A stretch of DNA of 64,000 bases, taken from the IMG/VR virus record IMGVR_UViG_3300037258_000358, positions 1 through 64,000 of that record. The stretch is one strand, 5' to 3'. Numbering within the stretch: the stretch's first letter is position 1; each line of letters starts with the position of its first letter. The notes below the pieces were generated by a model. The model saw only the letters and a program-made list of their open reading frames with translations, searched no databases and had not been told where the DNA came from. The translations under genes and the position numbers were made by a program. The DNA is from a virus. This document shows, one piece after another, positions 1 to 8,795 of the stretch.

Positions 1-2781
1 GGCGCCCTGCTGGCGCTCGCCGCGCCGGCCGCGGCCACCACGAATTACCAGCTGCCGATCATCAAGGTGAACGGGCAGTACAGCCAGCTTCCCCCGGGCT
101 ACGGGATCAAGCTGCAAAGCACTGGCCTTGTCCAATGCATCCACCTGGATACGTCGGGCGACGTCGTCCCCATGGGCGCCGACTGCGCCACGGCCGGGTC
201 CGTGGTCGACAGCTTCGACACCCGCATCGGCGTCGTCACCTTCGAGTCGGCGGATCTTGACGAGGTCTGCGCCACGGACGGGGATGTCCTCCAGCGCAGC
301 GGGGGCGTCTGGGCCTGCGCGGCGCCGCCGAGTTCCGGCGTCACGAGTTTCGATACGCGCACCGGGGACGTCACCTTCATCTCCTCGGATCTCGACGGAC
401 TCTGCTCGACAGACGGCGACGTGCTCAAGCGTGTCAGCGGGACGTGGACCTGCGGCTCCGGCGGAGGCGTCACCTCGTTCAACAGCCGGACCGGAGCGGT
501 CACCTTCACCAATGCCGATTTGACTGCGGTTCTGACCTCGGCCGATGTCGTGGCCGCGCTGGGCTACACGCCGGTCAACCCGTCGAGCCTCGGGACCTTC
601 GCTGGCCAGAACTATGCAACTCCGCCGACCATCGGCGGGACGACACCGGGGCAAGGCGACTTCTCAGGCCTGAACGACACGGCCCTGACGATCTCGACTT
701 CGGTCTGCACAGATGGCTCAAAAACCCTGATCTCGTGTGGGAGCGGTCCAGGAACCGGGACTGTGACCAGCGTAGGCCTCTCTCTCCCAGCGACGTTGAC
801 CTGCACCGGCTCGCCAATCACCACGTCAGGGACATTCTCCTGTTCCTGGGCCAGCGAGGCGCAAAACTCATTCTTCGCCGGGCCGACGTCAGGCTCAGGC
901 ATCCCGGCCTTCCGCGCCTTCGTTCTGGGCGATCTGCCGGCGATTGCTGACGGGTCGATCCTGGCCAACATTTCTGGCGGATCGGCCATTCCAGCGGCAA
1001 GCGCCCTATCGCTGATCCTCGATCATGACCTATGCGCCACCAACGGCCAGGTGGCCTATCGCACCGGAGGGGCCTGGGGGTGCGCGGCGCCAGCGACGCC
1101 GACGATCAGCAATCCTCTCTTCATCCCGAACACTGAGTCCATCGGCATCCTGACGGGCGACGTTGCCCCAACCTCGACCGCGCTTTGGGCCGGATCGCTC
1201 GGCCTCTCGATAGATGCGGCGGATGCCTATGTCTATCAGGGCGCAGCGACACCCACTGTCGTCCAGTCGGCGCAGACCAGCGGCGCGGCCGTGGCGGGGC
1301 CGGGGTCGATCGTCGTCACCCTGGGTGCGTCGCCGACGCCCGGAAACTGGATGATAGCCGCCGTCGAGTCGAGCAGTGTAATCAGTGCCAACACTGGATG
1401 GACGATCTTCAGTGGCCCGACGACTTGTGGCTTCGCCGAGACTAGGTTCGCTTATCGGCGCGTGACGGCCGCCGACACCGTAGTTCAAAACCCATTCTTC
1501 GTCGGCGCGACCGTCTACATGGGCGCGCCGATCATCACCGAAATTGCCGGGCTACCGCTCAATTGGGCGCAGGTCGTCCAGAGCGTTCCAGCGCAGGTCT
1601 GCAACGCCAGCGCCACGAGCGCGAACATCACAGCGACGACGGGGATCGCGAACAGCCTGGCCCTCGCCTTCGGTGGTTATCAGGTCAACGGCAGTTCCGG
1701 TGTGGGAACGCAGTCGATCACAGGCGTTACCGGCGGTCAGATTTCATCCAGCACCTTTAATATAGGGGCCGGCAGGAGTTTCGGTCTGATCGAGGCCAAC
1801 GCCCTCTATGCGAGTCCGTCATCTTCCGTAACAGCGACGCCTGCGTCGACGATCAGCAACAATGGCCTGACCGCCCTGCTGCTGATCCTCAACCCCGCCC
1901 CGGCCGACGCCGAGAGTTGGGAGCCGTTGAGCTACCTGCGGACGATCTACGCCAACGCCGTCGCCAAGACGACGCGAGCGTTCAGTCTCAATTTCAATTC
2001 CAACTTCACCGTCGCGGACGACGGCAATGGCAATGAGACGGTCGGGCTCGATCTTAGTTCTCCACCGGCTATCGGCGGGACGACGCCAGCCGCCGGAGCG
2101 TTCACCACTCTTTCCGCAACGGGTGGTCTGACGACCAACATCACCGGCGGCGGTAATCAATGTCTGAGCGCCAACAATAGTGGCATCGTTTCAGGGACAG
2201 GGTCAGCCTGTGGAAGCGGCGGTGGTGGCGGGACGGGACTTTTCAACCAGACAATTTCGACGACGCCCACAATAAGCAGCACCGACTTAACCGCGTCCTC
2301 GACATATACGCTGACGAATGTTGCGACAGGCGTAAAGCTAAACGGAAGCGGCTATGCTTATGAGTCGACACCTAGCGCGCCATGGTCCTACATAGTTCTG
2401 ATCGCCAACGAAGCTTTCGGTAACGCCGAATACCAAGGGCCACTACTAATGGCCGGCGACGGGTCAAAGTATCTCTATCTTACCGTGCAGGGCCGAGCTG
2501 TGGACGGGGCGGCGACGGCCGTTGTGCAAAACTGTCTAGTGTCAGCAGGAAATTGCGGTTATGCCAGCACCGACTATGTTACAATTAACTGGATACCAAA
2601 TTCTTTCTTTTATTGGCTCAAGGTTTACTACGACGGGACAAACATTCACTTCTATTTGAGTGCAGAAGGATCGGTGTGGACATCGATTTACAGCGGAAAT
2701 GCCTACGCGACCGCATGGAATCACATCGGCGTCAGCACAACCTTGGGGGTTGTCCTTTCATGGACGCAGGGGACGAGCTGA
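1..2781 (+). CDS. Tail fibre protein, 5'-partial, with signal-peptide-like N-terminus
   Basis: The frame is open to the left window edge, so the GTG at 67 is probably not the true start and 926 residues are visible. The first visible residues read GALLALAAPAAATTNYQ, like the end of a Sec signal peptide. Residues about 70-200 hold three copies of a repeat with core SF(D/N)(T/S)RxGxVTF followed by a Cys-containing DGDVL..W.C segment; the last copy runs into ALGYTPVN, a motif common in phage tail fibres. Gly/Thr/Ser-rich segments (PPxIGGTTP, seen at least twice) follow, then a C-terminal part that may be a beta-sandwich or lectin-like domain (inference). The likely role is the distal host-recognition fibre. 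The signal-like N-terminus is odd for a virion protein. Confidence 0.75.
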   Translation, partial: GALLALAAPAAATTNYQLPIIKVNGQYSQLPPGYGIKLQSTGLVQCIHLDTSGDVVPMGADCATAGSVVDSFDTRIGVVTFESADLDEVCATDGDVLQRSGGVWACAAPPSSGVTSFDTRTGDVTFISSDLDGLCSTDGDVLKRVSGTWTCGSGGGVTSFNSRTGAVTFTNADLTAVLTSADVVAALGYTPVNPSSLGTFAGQNYATPPTIGGTTPGQGDFSGLNDTALTISTSVCTDGSKTLISCGSGPGTGTVTSVGLSLPATLTCTGSPITTSGTFSCSWASEAQNSFFAGPTSGSGIPAFRAFVLGDLPAIADGSILANISGGSAIPAASALSLILDHDLCATNGQVAYRTGGAWGCAAPATPTISNPLFIPNTESIGILTGDVAPTSTALWAGSLGLSIDAADAYVYQGAATPTVVQSAQTSGAAVAGPGSIVVTLGASPTPGNWMIAAVESSSVISANTGWTIFSGPTTCGFAETRFAYRRVTAADTVVQNPFFVGATVYMGAPIITEIAGLPLNWAQVVQSVPAQVCNASATSANITATTGIANSLALAFGGYQVNGSSGVGTQSITGVTGGQISSSTFNIGAGRSFGLIEANALYASPSSSVTATPASTISNNGLTALLLILNPAPADAESWEPLSYLRTIYANAVAKTTRAFSLNFNSNFTVADDGNGNETVGLDLSSPPAIGGTTPAAGAFTTLSATGGLTTNITGGGNQCLSANNSGIVSGTGSACGSGGGGGTGLFNQTISTTPTISSTDLTASSTYTLTNVATGVKLNGSGYAYESTPSAPWSYIVLIANEAFGNAEYQGPLLMAGDGSKYLYLTVQGRAVDGAATAVVQNCLVSAGNCGYASTDYVTINWIPNSFFYWLKVYYDGTNIHFYLSAEGSVWTSIYSGNAYATAWNHIGVSTTLGVVLSWTQGTS

Positions 2782-3038
2782 TCATCCTCACTCCCGCGCC
2801 CCGTCCTCGGCGAAGCCCACCACGGCGGCGACGAGAACCCCCATTCGACACCCCATCCCGCTAATGCTATCTGAGCCTTGCAAGGGGGGGGGCGCCGCCG
2901 GTCGAAGCAGTAGGCTGTCGAAAGATTATTTCGCCGCCGCGCCTCACGTCGCCTAGCGCCCGCGCCTGATTCGGGTATCTTTTCCCACGCTGGCGGGCGA
3001 CCGGCGGCTCTCGACAGATCCAGGGTACGGGGCGCGCG
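2782..3038. other. Intergenic region with G9 tract
   Basis: This 257-bp gap lies between the fibre gene and the sulfotransferase-like gene. It holds a perfect 10-bp palindrome CCTTGCAAGG followed at once by a run of nine G (2884-2892). A TATCTT-like -10 lies near 2973 but has no good -35. No supported gene was seen on either strand. Confidence 0.4.
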
Positions 3039-3746
3039 TTGTCGCATCCATTCATCATTTGGGCGGAGCCCCGGAGCGTGGGCACCGCGCTTTCCAATGC
3101 GCTCAAGGCCGTATCCGAGCATCCGGCGATGTATGACGACCCGTTCATGTACGGCGGCCGCCCTGGCCTGCTGAATTGGGTCTATGAGGCCTGGAGGCGC
3201 GGGAACGGCGAGCCGCTATCCGTCGAGATGATGAAGCGCATCTGCTTCAAGGAAGTCCCGGCCAACTTCGATCCCTGCTTTAACGAGGCGATCGCCCGGG
3301 CGGCCGAACCCAACGGCTATCGCCACATCCACCTGGTACGCTGCAACGTGTTCGCCCAGCTGGCCAGCCGCGGTGTTGCCGAGCAACTGGACGCCTGGTC
3401 GCGGGATGAGACGGCGACCAAAACCGCCAGTCTCGTTCAACTCGAGCCGCTCGACGTGGACGACCTGATCCGCAAGTATTATCGGGGCGGCGAGTGTTGG
3501 GCTGCGCTGGAGCGGGACCTGCCCGGCTTTCTCACCGTCCGCAGCGAGGACGTGGCCAGCCGCGATTGCGCTCGCAGGCGCGTCGAGATCGTGCGCATCC
3601 TGGACTTCCTGGACATTCCGGCTGATCGGCTGGCCACCGTCGACGACATCCTGTCTGAGGACGGGGACAACACTGAAGCCCTGTGGTCGAAGGTGCCGAA
3701 CATCGAAGCCTTGAGCCGGGCGCTGGCGCAAAGGGGCATCGGATGA
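3039..3746 (+). CDS. Sulfotransferase-like P-loop protein
   Basis: 235 aa from a TTG start. The N-terminus PFIIWAEPRSVGTALSNAL resembles the 5'-phosphosulfate-binding loop of sulfotransferases (PRSxxT), and the later VRSEDV..........I..FLDIP segment resembles the 3'-phosphate-binding region. The family transfers sulfate from PAPS to sugars or proteins. The stop overlaps the ATG of the following glycosyltransferase (ATGA), which suggests that both act on a common glycan, either on the host surface or on the virion. The substrate cannot be read from sequence. A ribosome-binding site before the TTG is weak, so the start is uncertain. Confidence 0.6.
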   Translation: MSHPFIIWAEPRSVGTALSNALKAVSEHPAMYDDPFMYGGRPGLLNWVYEAWRRGNGEPLSVEMMKRICFKEVPANFDPCFNEAIARAAEPNGYRHIHLVRCNVFAQLASRGVAEQLDAWSRDETATKTASLVQLEPLDVDDLIRKYYRGGECWAALERDLPGFLTVRSEDVASRDCARRRVEIVRILDFLDIPADRLATVDDILSEDGDNTEALWSKVPNIEALSRALAQRGIG

Positions 3747-4879
3747 CCGATCTGGACCCGCTGGCCCTGGACGATCTCGAACTCGCCCCGCGCCCACATG
3801 CCATTTTCCCGTCGATGGAATCCGCGCACGTCGTCATCGTGATCCGGGCCGACGATCCCTATTCGTCATGCAGCGCCCGGGGGCTGAACGTCACCTCCAT
3901 GATGACGGCCCGGGTTCTTCGCCAGAAGGGAGCTGATTGCGATATCTGGCATTGCCCGGATGCCCGGGAAGTGATGCTGAAGCTGCGGCGCGAGGAACCG
4001 CGCCAGCGCCGGCCGATCACGCACGTCGTCATCAATACGCCCGGCTTCGTCCCCCCGGACGCCTTCGGGGAACTGGCCACCACATGGCCCAACGTCCAGT
4101 TCGTCATGCTCAACCACACGGGCCTGGCGTATCTCTCCATCGACCCGGACGGCTGGCAGAACATCCGCGCCCTGCTCGACATGCAGGCCATGCTCGACAA
4201 CGTCCATGTGGCCGGGAACAACCCGCGCTTCTGCGCCTCGATCAAGGCCGGGTTCGGCAAGCGGACGCTGCTTCTGCCCAACCTGTTCGACCTCGAGCAA
4301 TTCAAGCCGCTGCGCCCCAAGCGCCGGTCCTATGCTCCATTGCGGATCGGGTCCTTCGCCGAGGGGCGGCCATGGAAGAACCAGCTGGCCGCGGCTCAGG
4401 GCGCGCTTTCCATCGCCCGCGCGCTGGGCGTCCCGCTGGAACTCTACGTCAACGATGAGCATCCCCACGACAATTGGGACCGCGTCGGACTCATCCGCGC
4501 AAGGCGCGAACTATTCCGCGGCTTGCCCTGGGCGACGCTCGTCCCCGTGACCTGGCAACCCTGGCACGCCTTCCTCCACACCGTCGAGGCGATGGACCTG
4601 ATGCTCTATCCCTCGTTCGACGAGTCGTTCGGTATGGTCCCGGCCGATGGCATCGCCATGGGCGTCCCCTGCGTCACGGCGCCGTCGCTGGAATGGACGC
4701 CGCGGTCCTGGCAGGCGCTCGAGCCGTTCGACCCGGCCTCTATCGCCAGAACGGGTCTCAGGCTCCTTCGCCATCGGCGCTGCGCCCTGTGGTCCGGGCG
4801 CCGGGCCCTGAAGCGCTATGTCCATGCCGGCGCGCGCACGTGGCTGCGCTTCTTGGGTTCGGGACGCCGACTCAGCTAA
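3743..4879 (+). CDS. GT-B family glycosyltransferase
   Basis: 378 aa, starting at the ATG that overlaps the previous stop (ATGA); an in-frame GTG at 3683 would only add residues out of family. The segment LYPSFDESFGMVPADGIAMG, followed by VPCVT, is the E-x7-E-like nucleotide-sugar signature of GT-B (GT4-type) enzymes. A central KN(Q)LAAAQGAL segment is typical of the start of the C-terminal Rossmann domain. It probably transfers a sugar from a nucleotide donor in the cytoplasm. Coupling to the sulfotransferase-like gene suggests surface or virion glycan decoration. Confidence 0.75.
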   Translation: MTDLDPLALDDLELAPRPHAIFPSMESAHVVIVIRADDPYSSCSARGLNVTSMMTARVLRQKGADCDIWHCPDAREVMLKLRREEPRQRRPITHVVINTPGFVPPDAFGELATTWPNVQFVMLNHTGLAYLSIDPDGWQNIRALLDMQAMLDNVHVAGNNPRFCASIKAGFGKRTLLLPNLFDLEQFKPLRPKRRSYAPLRIGSFAEGRPWKNQLAAAQGALSIARALGVPLELYVNDEHPHDNWDRVGLIRARRELFRGLPWATLVPVTWQPWHAFLHTVEAMDLMLYPSFDESFGMVPADGIAMGVPCVTAPSLEWTPRSWQALEPFDPASIARTGLRLLRHRRCALWSGRRALKRYVHAGARTWLRFLGSGRRLS

Positions 4880-4901
4880 TCCAGTCAGACAGGAGACGCC
4901 C

Positions 4902-5690
4902 ATGCCCAATCTCGCCCTTGGCCGCAAACCCCGGACCTTCAGACCCTCGATCCCGCATATGTCCGCGCTGATCTCCGGTCGAAAGCTGGCGCCGATCCCG
5001 ACGTCGGCCGACTGGCTGACTGCGCTGCCGAGCGCCCTGGGGGTCATGGGTAACGATTCTTTGGGGGACTGCACGTGCGCCGGCTTGGGTCATGCAATCC
5101 AGGTCTGGAGCGGCAATGCCGAAGGGGCCGTCATCACCATCCCAGACAGTGACGTGCTCGAGATCTATGAGGACGCCTGCGGCTATGTGCCGGGCGATCC
5201 GTCCACGGACCAGGGCGGCGTCGAGCAGGATGTCCTGGCCTGGGCGCACAAGACCGGCATCCCCACGCCCGGAGGACCGGACAAGATCGCGGCCTTCGTC
5301 GAGATCGATGTCCGCAACCTCCATGACATCTGCCGGGGCATCAACGAGTTCGGCCTCGTCTATATCGGCTTCAACGTCCCGGCCTATCTCATGGCCAACG
5401 GCCCTCCGCAGGTCTGGGATGTGAACCCGGTCGGCGATCAGACCATCGTCGGGGGACATTGCGTCGTCCTGCCGTCGTATGTGTTCACCCTGGCGCCCAA
5501 CGGCTACATCTCCGAGGCGACCTTCGGCCTGATCTCCTGGGGCGAGAAATTCGCCATGACGGCGGCGTTCTTCCGCGCCTTCGTCGACGAGGCCTACGCC
5601 GTCGCCGATGCGCACTGGATCGAAGCGACCGGCGTCGATCCGTTGGGCATGACCCTGGCGCAGCTCGAAGCGCAGATGAGGGCGCTGTGA
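4902..5690 (+). CDS. Papain-like (C1-fold) cysteine peptidase-like protein
   Basis: 262 aa. The ATG at 4902 has a good AGGAGA site at 4891. The motif GDCTCAG (Cys57/Cys59) fits the catalytic Cys region, VGGHCVVLPSY (His186) fits the catalytic His, and LISWGEKFAMT near residue 210 fits the NSWG/WGE segment of papain-like enzymes. There is no propeptide or signal peptide. A tail-associated or lysis-related role is possible, but it could also be an inactive structural homologue because the Asn of NSWG is replaced. Confidence 0.55.
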   Translation: MPNLALGRKPRTFRPSIPHMSALISGRKLAPIPTSADWLTALPSALGVMGNDSLGDCTCAGLGHAIQVWSGNAEGAVITIPDSDVLEIYEDACGYVPGDPSTDQGGVEQDVLAWAHKTGIPTPGGPDKIAAFVEIDVRNLHDICRGINEFGLVYIGFNVPAYLMANGPPQVWDVNPVGDQTIVGGHCVVLPSYVFTLAPNGYISEATFGLISWGEKFAMTAAFFRAFVDEAYAVADAHWIEATGVDPLGMTLAQLEAQMRAL

Positions 5691-5848
5691 AAGAGCTGCT
5701 GGCGGGAGTCGGGATCGCCATCCTGCTCCTGGCCATCAGCGCCGGATCCTCGTGTTCGTGGATCTGCAACGACTTCGGCCGGACGAACGACTGTCCCGCC
5801 TCGCACAAGACCAAGCCGCACAGAGCCTTGACGCCCGGCGAGGTCTAG
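5687..5848 (+). CDS. Small one-TM or lipoprotein-like protein
   Basis: 53 aa, starting with the GTG that overlaps the previous stop (GTGA). One hydrophobic segment (residues 5-19, LAGVGIAILLLAISAG) precedes SSCSWICN. The Cys could be lipidated, but the lipobox is poor. Size and layout recall small spanin components; this is only a suggestion. Confidence 0.5.
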   Translation: MKELLAGVGIAILLLAISAGSSCSWICNDFGRTNDCPASHKTKPHRALTPGEV

Positions 5849-5880
5849 GACTCCCATCGTCGCCACGTCAGACTTGGCCA

Positions 5881-6144
5881 ATGGCCGATTCAGCCGAGGT
5901 ATCTGTCGATTGCTCGGAAGCCGCCCAGGTCGTCGCCGAGATGCGTCTGTGGAACGGGCGCACGTCGGAGCTGCCGACGTTCCTGCGCGCCGAGTTCCTC
6001 GCCGTGTCGACGCTCCCGGCCGATGATCTGATGATCGTCGAGGTCGACAGCGGTAAGCGCGATATTGCGCTCCGGATGTCCGGCAGGCTCAGCGTCTTGA
6101 TGGCCAATCTCCGCGCCCAGCGCGCCGCGCGAGACGGCCTGTGA
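5881..6144 (+). CDS. Hypothetical protein, 87 aa
   Basis: Starts at the ATG 5881; the upstream in-frame extension has the look of shadow sequence. Acidic N-terminal half, Arg-rich C-terminus, no membrane segment or known motif. Its stop overlaps the GTG of the next gene (GTGA), so the two are translationally coupled. Confidence 0.55.
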   Translation: MADSAEVSVDCSEAAQVVAEMRLWNGRTSELPTFLRAEFLAVSTLPADDLMIVEVDSGKRDIALRMSGRLSVLMANLRAQRAARDGL

Positions 6145-6659
6145 CCCTGATTGAGATTTGCGCCGTGGCCGGGGCAGTCGGCGGCGTCGTGTCGCCGACA
6201 GCCGTAGTGGTGGGCCTGATGGTCCAAGCGCGGTCTACCGAGAGGGTTCGGATCGCGGCAGAGGCGAAGCGCCAGACGGCCCTCGAAAAGGCTGACGCCA
6301 GCGTCCTGGCCATGGTGGAGGGCCAAACCGCGGCGCTCAGGGACCTGACGGCCCAGATGGCGCGGTCCAATGACGAGCGAGAGAAGCACGAGGTCGAATG
6401 CTCCGGGCGATGGGGCGCGGCCGACGCGAAGATGGAAGTATTGGTCGAGCGCGGCCGCGACGTCGTCGGCCTGGCGGAAAAGGTCGGGGCGTTCGGCGCC
6501 GACCAGGCCCACAACAAGGCCCTTCTGGAGCGCGGCCAGGGACGGTTCGACGAAGCGTTCCGCGCCCTGGGCAACCTGACCGAGGGCATAGGCGCGCTGC
6601 AGAAGGGGATGACGGCCATCGAGGACCGCCTTAGCACCGGGCGCCGCACCAAGCCGTAG
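6141..6659 (+). CDS. N-anchored coiled-coil membrane protein
   Basis: 172 aa. One N-terminal TM segment (about residues 5-27, Gly/Val/Ala-rich) is followed by a long Ala/Glu/Arg heptad-like region, consistent with an extended coiled coil. The architecture fits an inner-membrane spanin or another phage membrane accessory protein. No family could be assigned. It lies just before the converging lipoprotein/holin-like pair, which is compatible with a lysis function (inference). Confidence 0.55.
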   Translation: MTLIEICAVAGAVGGVVSPTAVVVGLMVQARSTERVRIAAEAKRQTALEKADASVLAMVEGQTAALRDLTAQMARSNDEREKHEVECSGRWGAADAKMEVLVERGRDVVGLAEKVGAFGADQAHNKALLERGQGRFDEAFRALGNLTEGIGALQKGMTAIEDRLSTGRRTKP

Positions 6660-6674
6660 ACAGGACCATGCGCT

Positions 6675-7250
6675 TCAGGTCGGCGGCAACGTCGAGAGCC
6701 ACGCCTGAACCCGCGCCTTGGCAGTATCGGCGTATTTCTTTCGACCCGAGGCCGGGACCGCCATGTACTGGCTGACCGCGTTCTGCATGGAGACGGCAGA
6801 GCGCCCCGTTGCACGGCTCGCCATGGCGGCCGCAGCCGACAGGGAGATACCGAAGAAGGCGCCGATCGCCACAAGCAGGATCTGCGCCGCCTGGATCCCG
6901 ACGATATAGGCTGTCGGAATGCCGGGGATGTTCTCGACCAGCGAGAAGGCCTCGTTCAGCAAGCTGAGAAGCGCCTGGGCCGTGGAAGCAGCGCCCGTGG
7001 CCGATGTCAGCGCCGCGAAGGCTTGTTCCGCCGTCTCCACGTCACTGAGGACAGTATTCAGCTGCGTGGTGAGCGCCGGATCGAGCGTCTCGACGAGCGG
7101 TACGACCTTGGCCAACGCCGCGACGGCCGTGGCCGCATAGCCCTGGACATCGGCCAGGGCAGTTCCAGTCGAGCATCCGCCCAGCAGAAAGAGCGGCGCT
7201 GTGGCGAGCGCACCTAGCAACGCGGAGCGCCGGCTGGTGGGAAATCTCAT
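6675..7250 (-). CDS. Tat/Sec-type lipoprotein
   Basis: 191 aa. The N-terminus carries SRRSALLGALATAPLFLLGG followed by Cys: a twin-Arg region, hydrophobic core and lipobox LLGGC, so a lipid-anchored envelope protein is expected. The mature part is Ala/Thr/Leu helical with a second hydrophobic stretch (AYIVGIQAAQILLVAIGAFF). It follows the holin-like gene by 33 bp on the same strand. A lipoprotein made by a phage can be an outer spanin or a superinfection-exclusion protein; neither is proven. Confidence 0.6.
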   Translation of the reverse strand: MRFPTSRRSALLGALATAPLFLLGGCSTGTALADVQGYAATAVAALAKVVPLVETLDPALTTQLNTVLSDVETAEQAFAALTSATGAASTAQALLSLLNEAFSLVENIPGIPTAYIVGIQAAQILLVAIGAFFGISLSAAAAMASRATGRSAVSMQNAVSQYMAVPASGRKKYADTAKARVQAWLSTLPPT

Positions 7251-7283
7251 GGGAAATCCTTTCAGAAAGGGAGGGGGAAGTGG

Positions 7284-7601
7284 TCAGGCCGCTGGCGCCG
7301 TGCCCGGGGCTGGTAGCGCGCCGCTTTTGGTCATGGCCTTCACGACCTCCGGCGGAATCGGCCCCTCGGGAGGCGCGGTGTAGAGCGCGACCTTGGCGGC
7401 CAGTTTCGCCTGGCTCGCGGGCGTGACGACGGCCCGCAGGATGGCCACAAACACGGACCACAGTGCGGCGACGGCCGCAATCGTGGTCGCCGGAATGCTG
7501 AAATGGATAGCCGCGGCGAGCGCGATGATGGCGGCGCCCAGGTTGGTGAAGATGACGGGCTCGCCGTCGATGAGCGCCAGCAGGCGTTGAAGGTAGGTCA
7601 T
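7284..7601 (-). CDS. Two-TM holin-like protein
   Basis: 105 aa with two adjacent hydrophobic helices (about residues 17-36 and 38-62) and a polar Pro/Ala-rich C-terminus. Size and topology fit class II holins or related phage membrane proteins. The next gene on this strand is the lipoprotein, and the endolysin candidate is far away at 46194, so a lysis role is inferred from topology only. Confidence 0.5.
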   Translation of the reverse strand: MTYLQRLLALIDGEPVIFTNLGAAIIALAAAIHFSIPATTIAAVAALWSVFVAILRAVVTPASQAKLAAKVALYTAPPEGPIPPEVVKAMTKSGALPAPGTAPAA

Positions 7602-7769
7602 TCTGGTCCCCCGATAGGTGCGAAAATGATGAGCGAGTGTCCGCTTCGACGGCGCGAATGTCCATCGCCGCGAAATTGGCCGTTCCAGGGGCGTCCGCGG
7701 CGCGCCTGCCGGGGCGCCCTCCGCGACCGCCCGTTGGAGCGTCGGAAAGGAAAGGGGCGCCCACGGCGC
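7602..7769. other. Intergenic region with GC-rich inverted repeats
   Basis: 168 bp between the methyltransferase stop and the holin-like start, both on the - strand. It holds GC palindromes including GGCGCGCC and GGGCGCCC followed by pyrimidine-rich sequence on the - strand. These could slow transcription, but no canonical terminator was seen. Confidence 0.3.
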
Positions 7770-8795
7770 TTATTTCGGCGCGACGTCGAGATAAGCCTTT
7801 ATGAAGGCGCACGCTGTTTCCGCGTCGAGAGCATCGCCATAACCGCGCAGTCGTCCCATACGCGCGGGAGACGCATCAACCAGCGGGCATGCGCCGGGTT
7901 CAACCGGGCGCCAACGGCCGTCTCGGCAGAAGAGCCAATCAGCGCCGGGCCCTGGTGGATCACTTGGTTGTTGAGCTGTTCGCCCTTCTTCTCCCCGCCA
8001 CGGGACGCGAATGATTCCAAATTGGGCGTCCGATAGTCGCGTTCGCTCGGCGTCGCCCAACCGGTCAGACGCGACGTGTCCTCCAGATAGAGCACTACCG
8101 TGTTGTGGCCGTCTGATTTCCGGTACAGCCGCACCTTCTCCAGTGTGTCCGGAGACCTCGAACGGTTCTGCGTATCTGGCGTCGGCCAGCCCGCGAAGGC
8201 CACGACCTGCTCGAGCGTCACGGTCGCCTTGGAACCGTCTGGTCGTTGGCCAGACGCCGTCGTTCCAGGGGGCACGCTCTGCCCACCGCTCGGCGTCGTT
8301 GGCGTCGGCCACCCAGAGGAATCGTTGTCGGATGTGGTAAGCGCGGAAGCCCGCAGCCGATAGATCAGCCGCCCCGAAGGCGTAGCCGATGCCTTCCAGG
8401 TCAGCCGATACAAGATCGATCCAGGCATCTGCGTTCGCAACCTGTTCACCAAAGATGTTGCCAGGCCTGCGCTCGCCGATGAGCCGAAACCATGGCGGCC
8501 AAAGGTGGCGCGGGTCTTCGAAGCCTTGGCGCTTGCCGGCGGCGCTGAATGGCTGGCAGGGGCATGAACCGGTCCAAACAGGTCGGTCGTCTGGCCATCC
8601 GGCGCGTCGGAGGGCGTAACTCCAGACTCCGATGCCAGCGAAGAAGTGGCATTGGACAAAGCCATCGAGGTCGCTGGGCTGGACTTCCTGGATCGGTCTT
8701 TCATCGACGACCCCCGGAGCGATGGCGCCGGCTTCGATCAGGCTGCGGAGCCACGCCGCTTTCTTGCGGTCGTTCTCGTTGTACCACGCAGTCAA
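7770..8795 (-). CDS. C5 cytosine-specific DNA methyltransferase
   Basis: 341 aa from a TTG that overlaps the upstream stop (TTGA). Motif I FAGIG is at residues 52-56. The catalytic motif GSCPCQPFSAAG has Cys80. The ENV motif appears as EQV near residue 117, HIRQRFLW corresponds to the QxRxR motif, and the C-terminal RMGRLRGYGDALDAE segment is motif IX/X-like. It methylates cytosine in host or phage DNA, typically for restriction evasion. It is the last gene of the recombination operon. A second frame inside it also has family-like features (next entry). Confidence 0.88.
   Translation of the reverse strand: MTAWYNENDRKKAAWLRSLIEAGAIAPGVVDERPIQEVQPSDLDGFVQCHFFAGIGVWSYALRRAGWPDDRPVWTGSCPCQPFSAAGKRQGFEDPRHLWPPWFRLIGERRPGNIFGEQVANADAWIDLVSADLEGIGYAFGAADLSAAGFRAYHIRQRFLWVADANDAERWAERAPWNDGVWPTTRRFQGDRDARAGRGLRGLADARYAEPFEVSGHTGEGAAVPEIRRPQHGSALSGGHVASDRLGDAERTRLSDAQFGIIRVPWRGEEGRTAQQPSDPPGPGADWLFCRDGRWRPVEPGACPLVDASPARMGRLRGYGDALDAETACAFIKAYLDVAPK
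7799..8704 (-). CDS. Alternative-frame ORF inside the cytosine methyltransferase
   Basis: 301 codons without stop in a second frame of the same strand, fully inside the methyltransferase gene. It carries SGWPTPT, AGWPTPD and TGWATPS repeats and a C-terminal LNPAHARWLM..P..WDDCA segment that resemble a group of phage methyltransferase-associated proteins (from memory). The WPTP repeats lie opposite LADA-type repeats of the methyltransferase frame, so similarity could be a by-product of constraint on the other frame. Listed because both frames look protein-like; translation is unproven. Confidence 0.3.
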   Translation of the reverse strand: MKDRSRKSSPATSMALSNATSSLASESGVTPSDAPDGQTTDLFGPVHAPASHSAPPASAKASKTRATFGRHGFGSSASAGLATSLVNRLRTQMPGSILYRLTWKASATPSGRLIYRLRASALTTSDNDSSGWPTPTTPSGGQSVPPGTTASGQRPDGSKATVTLEQVVAFAGWPTPDTQNRSRSPDTLEKVRLYRKSDGHNTVVLYLEDTSRLTGWATPSERDYRTPNLESFASRGGEKKGEQLNNQVIHQGPALIGSSAETAVGARLNPAHARWLMRLPRVWDDCAVMAMLSTRKQRAPS

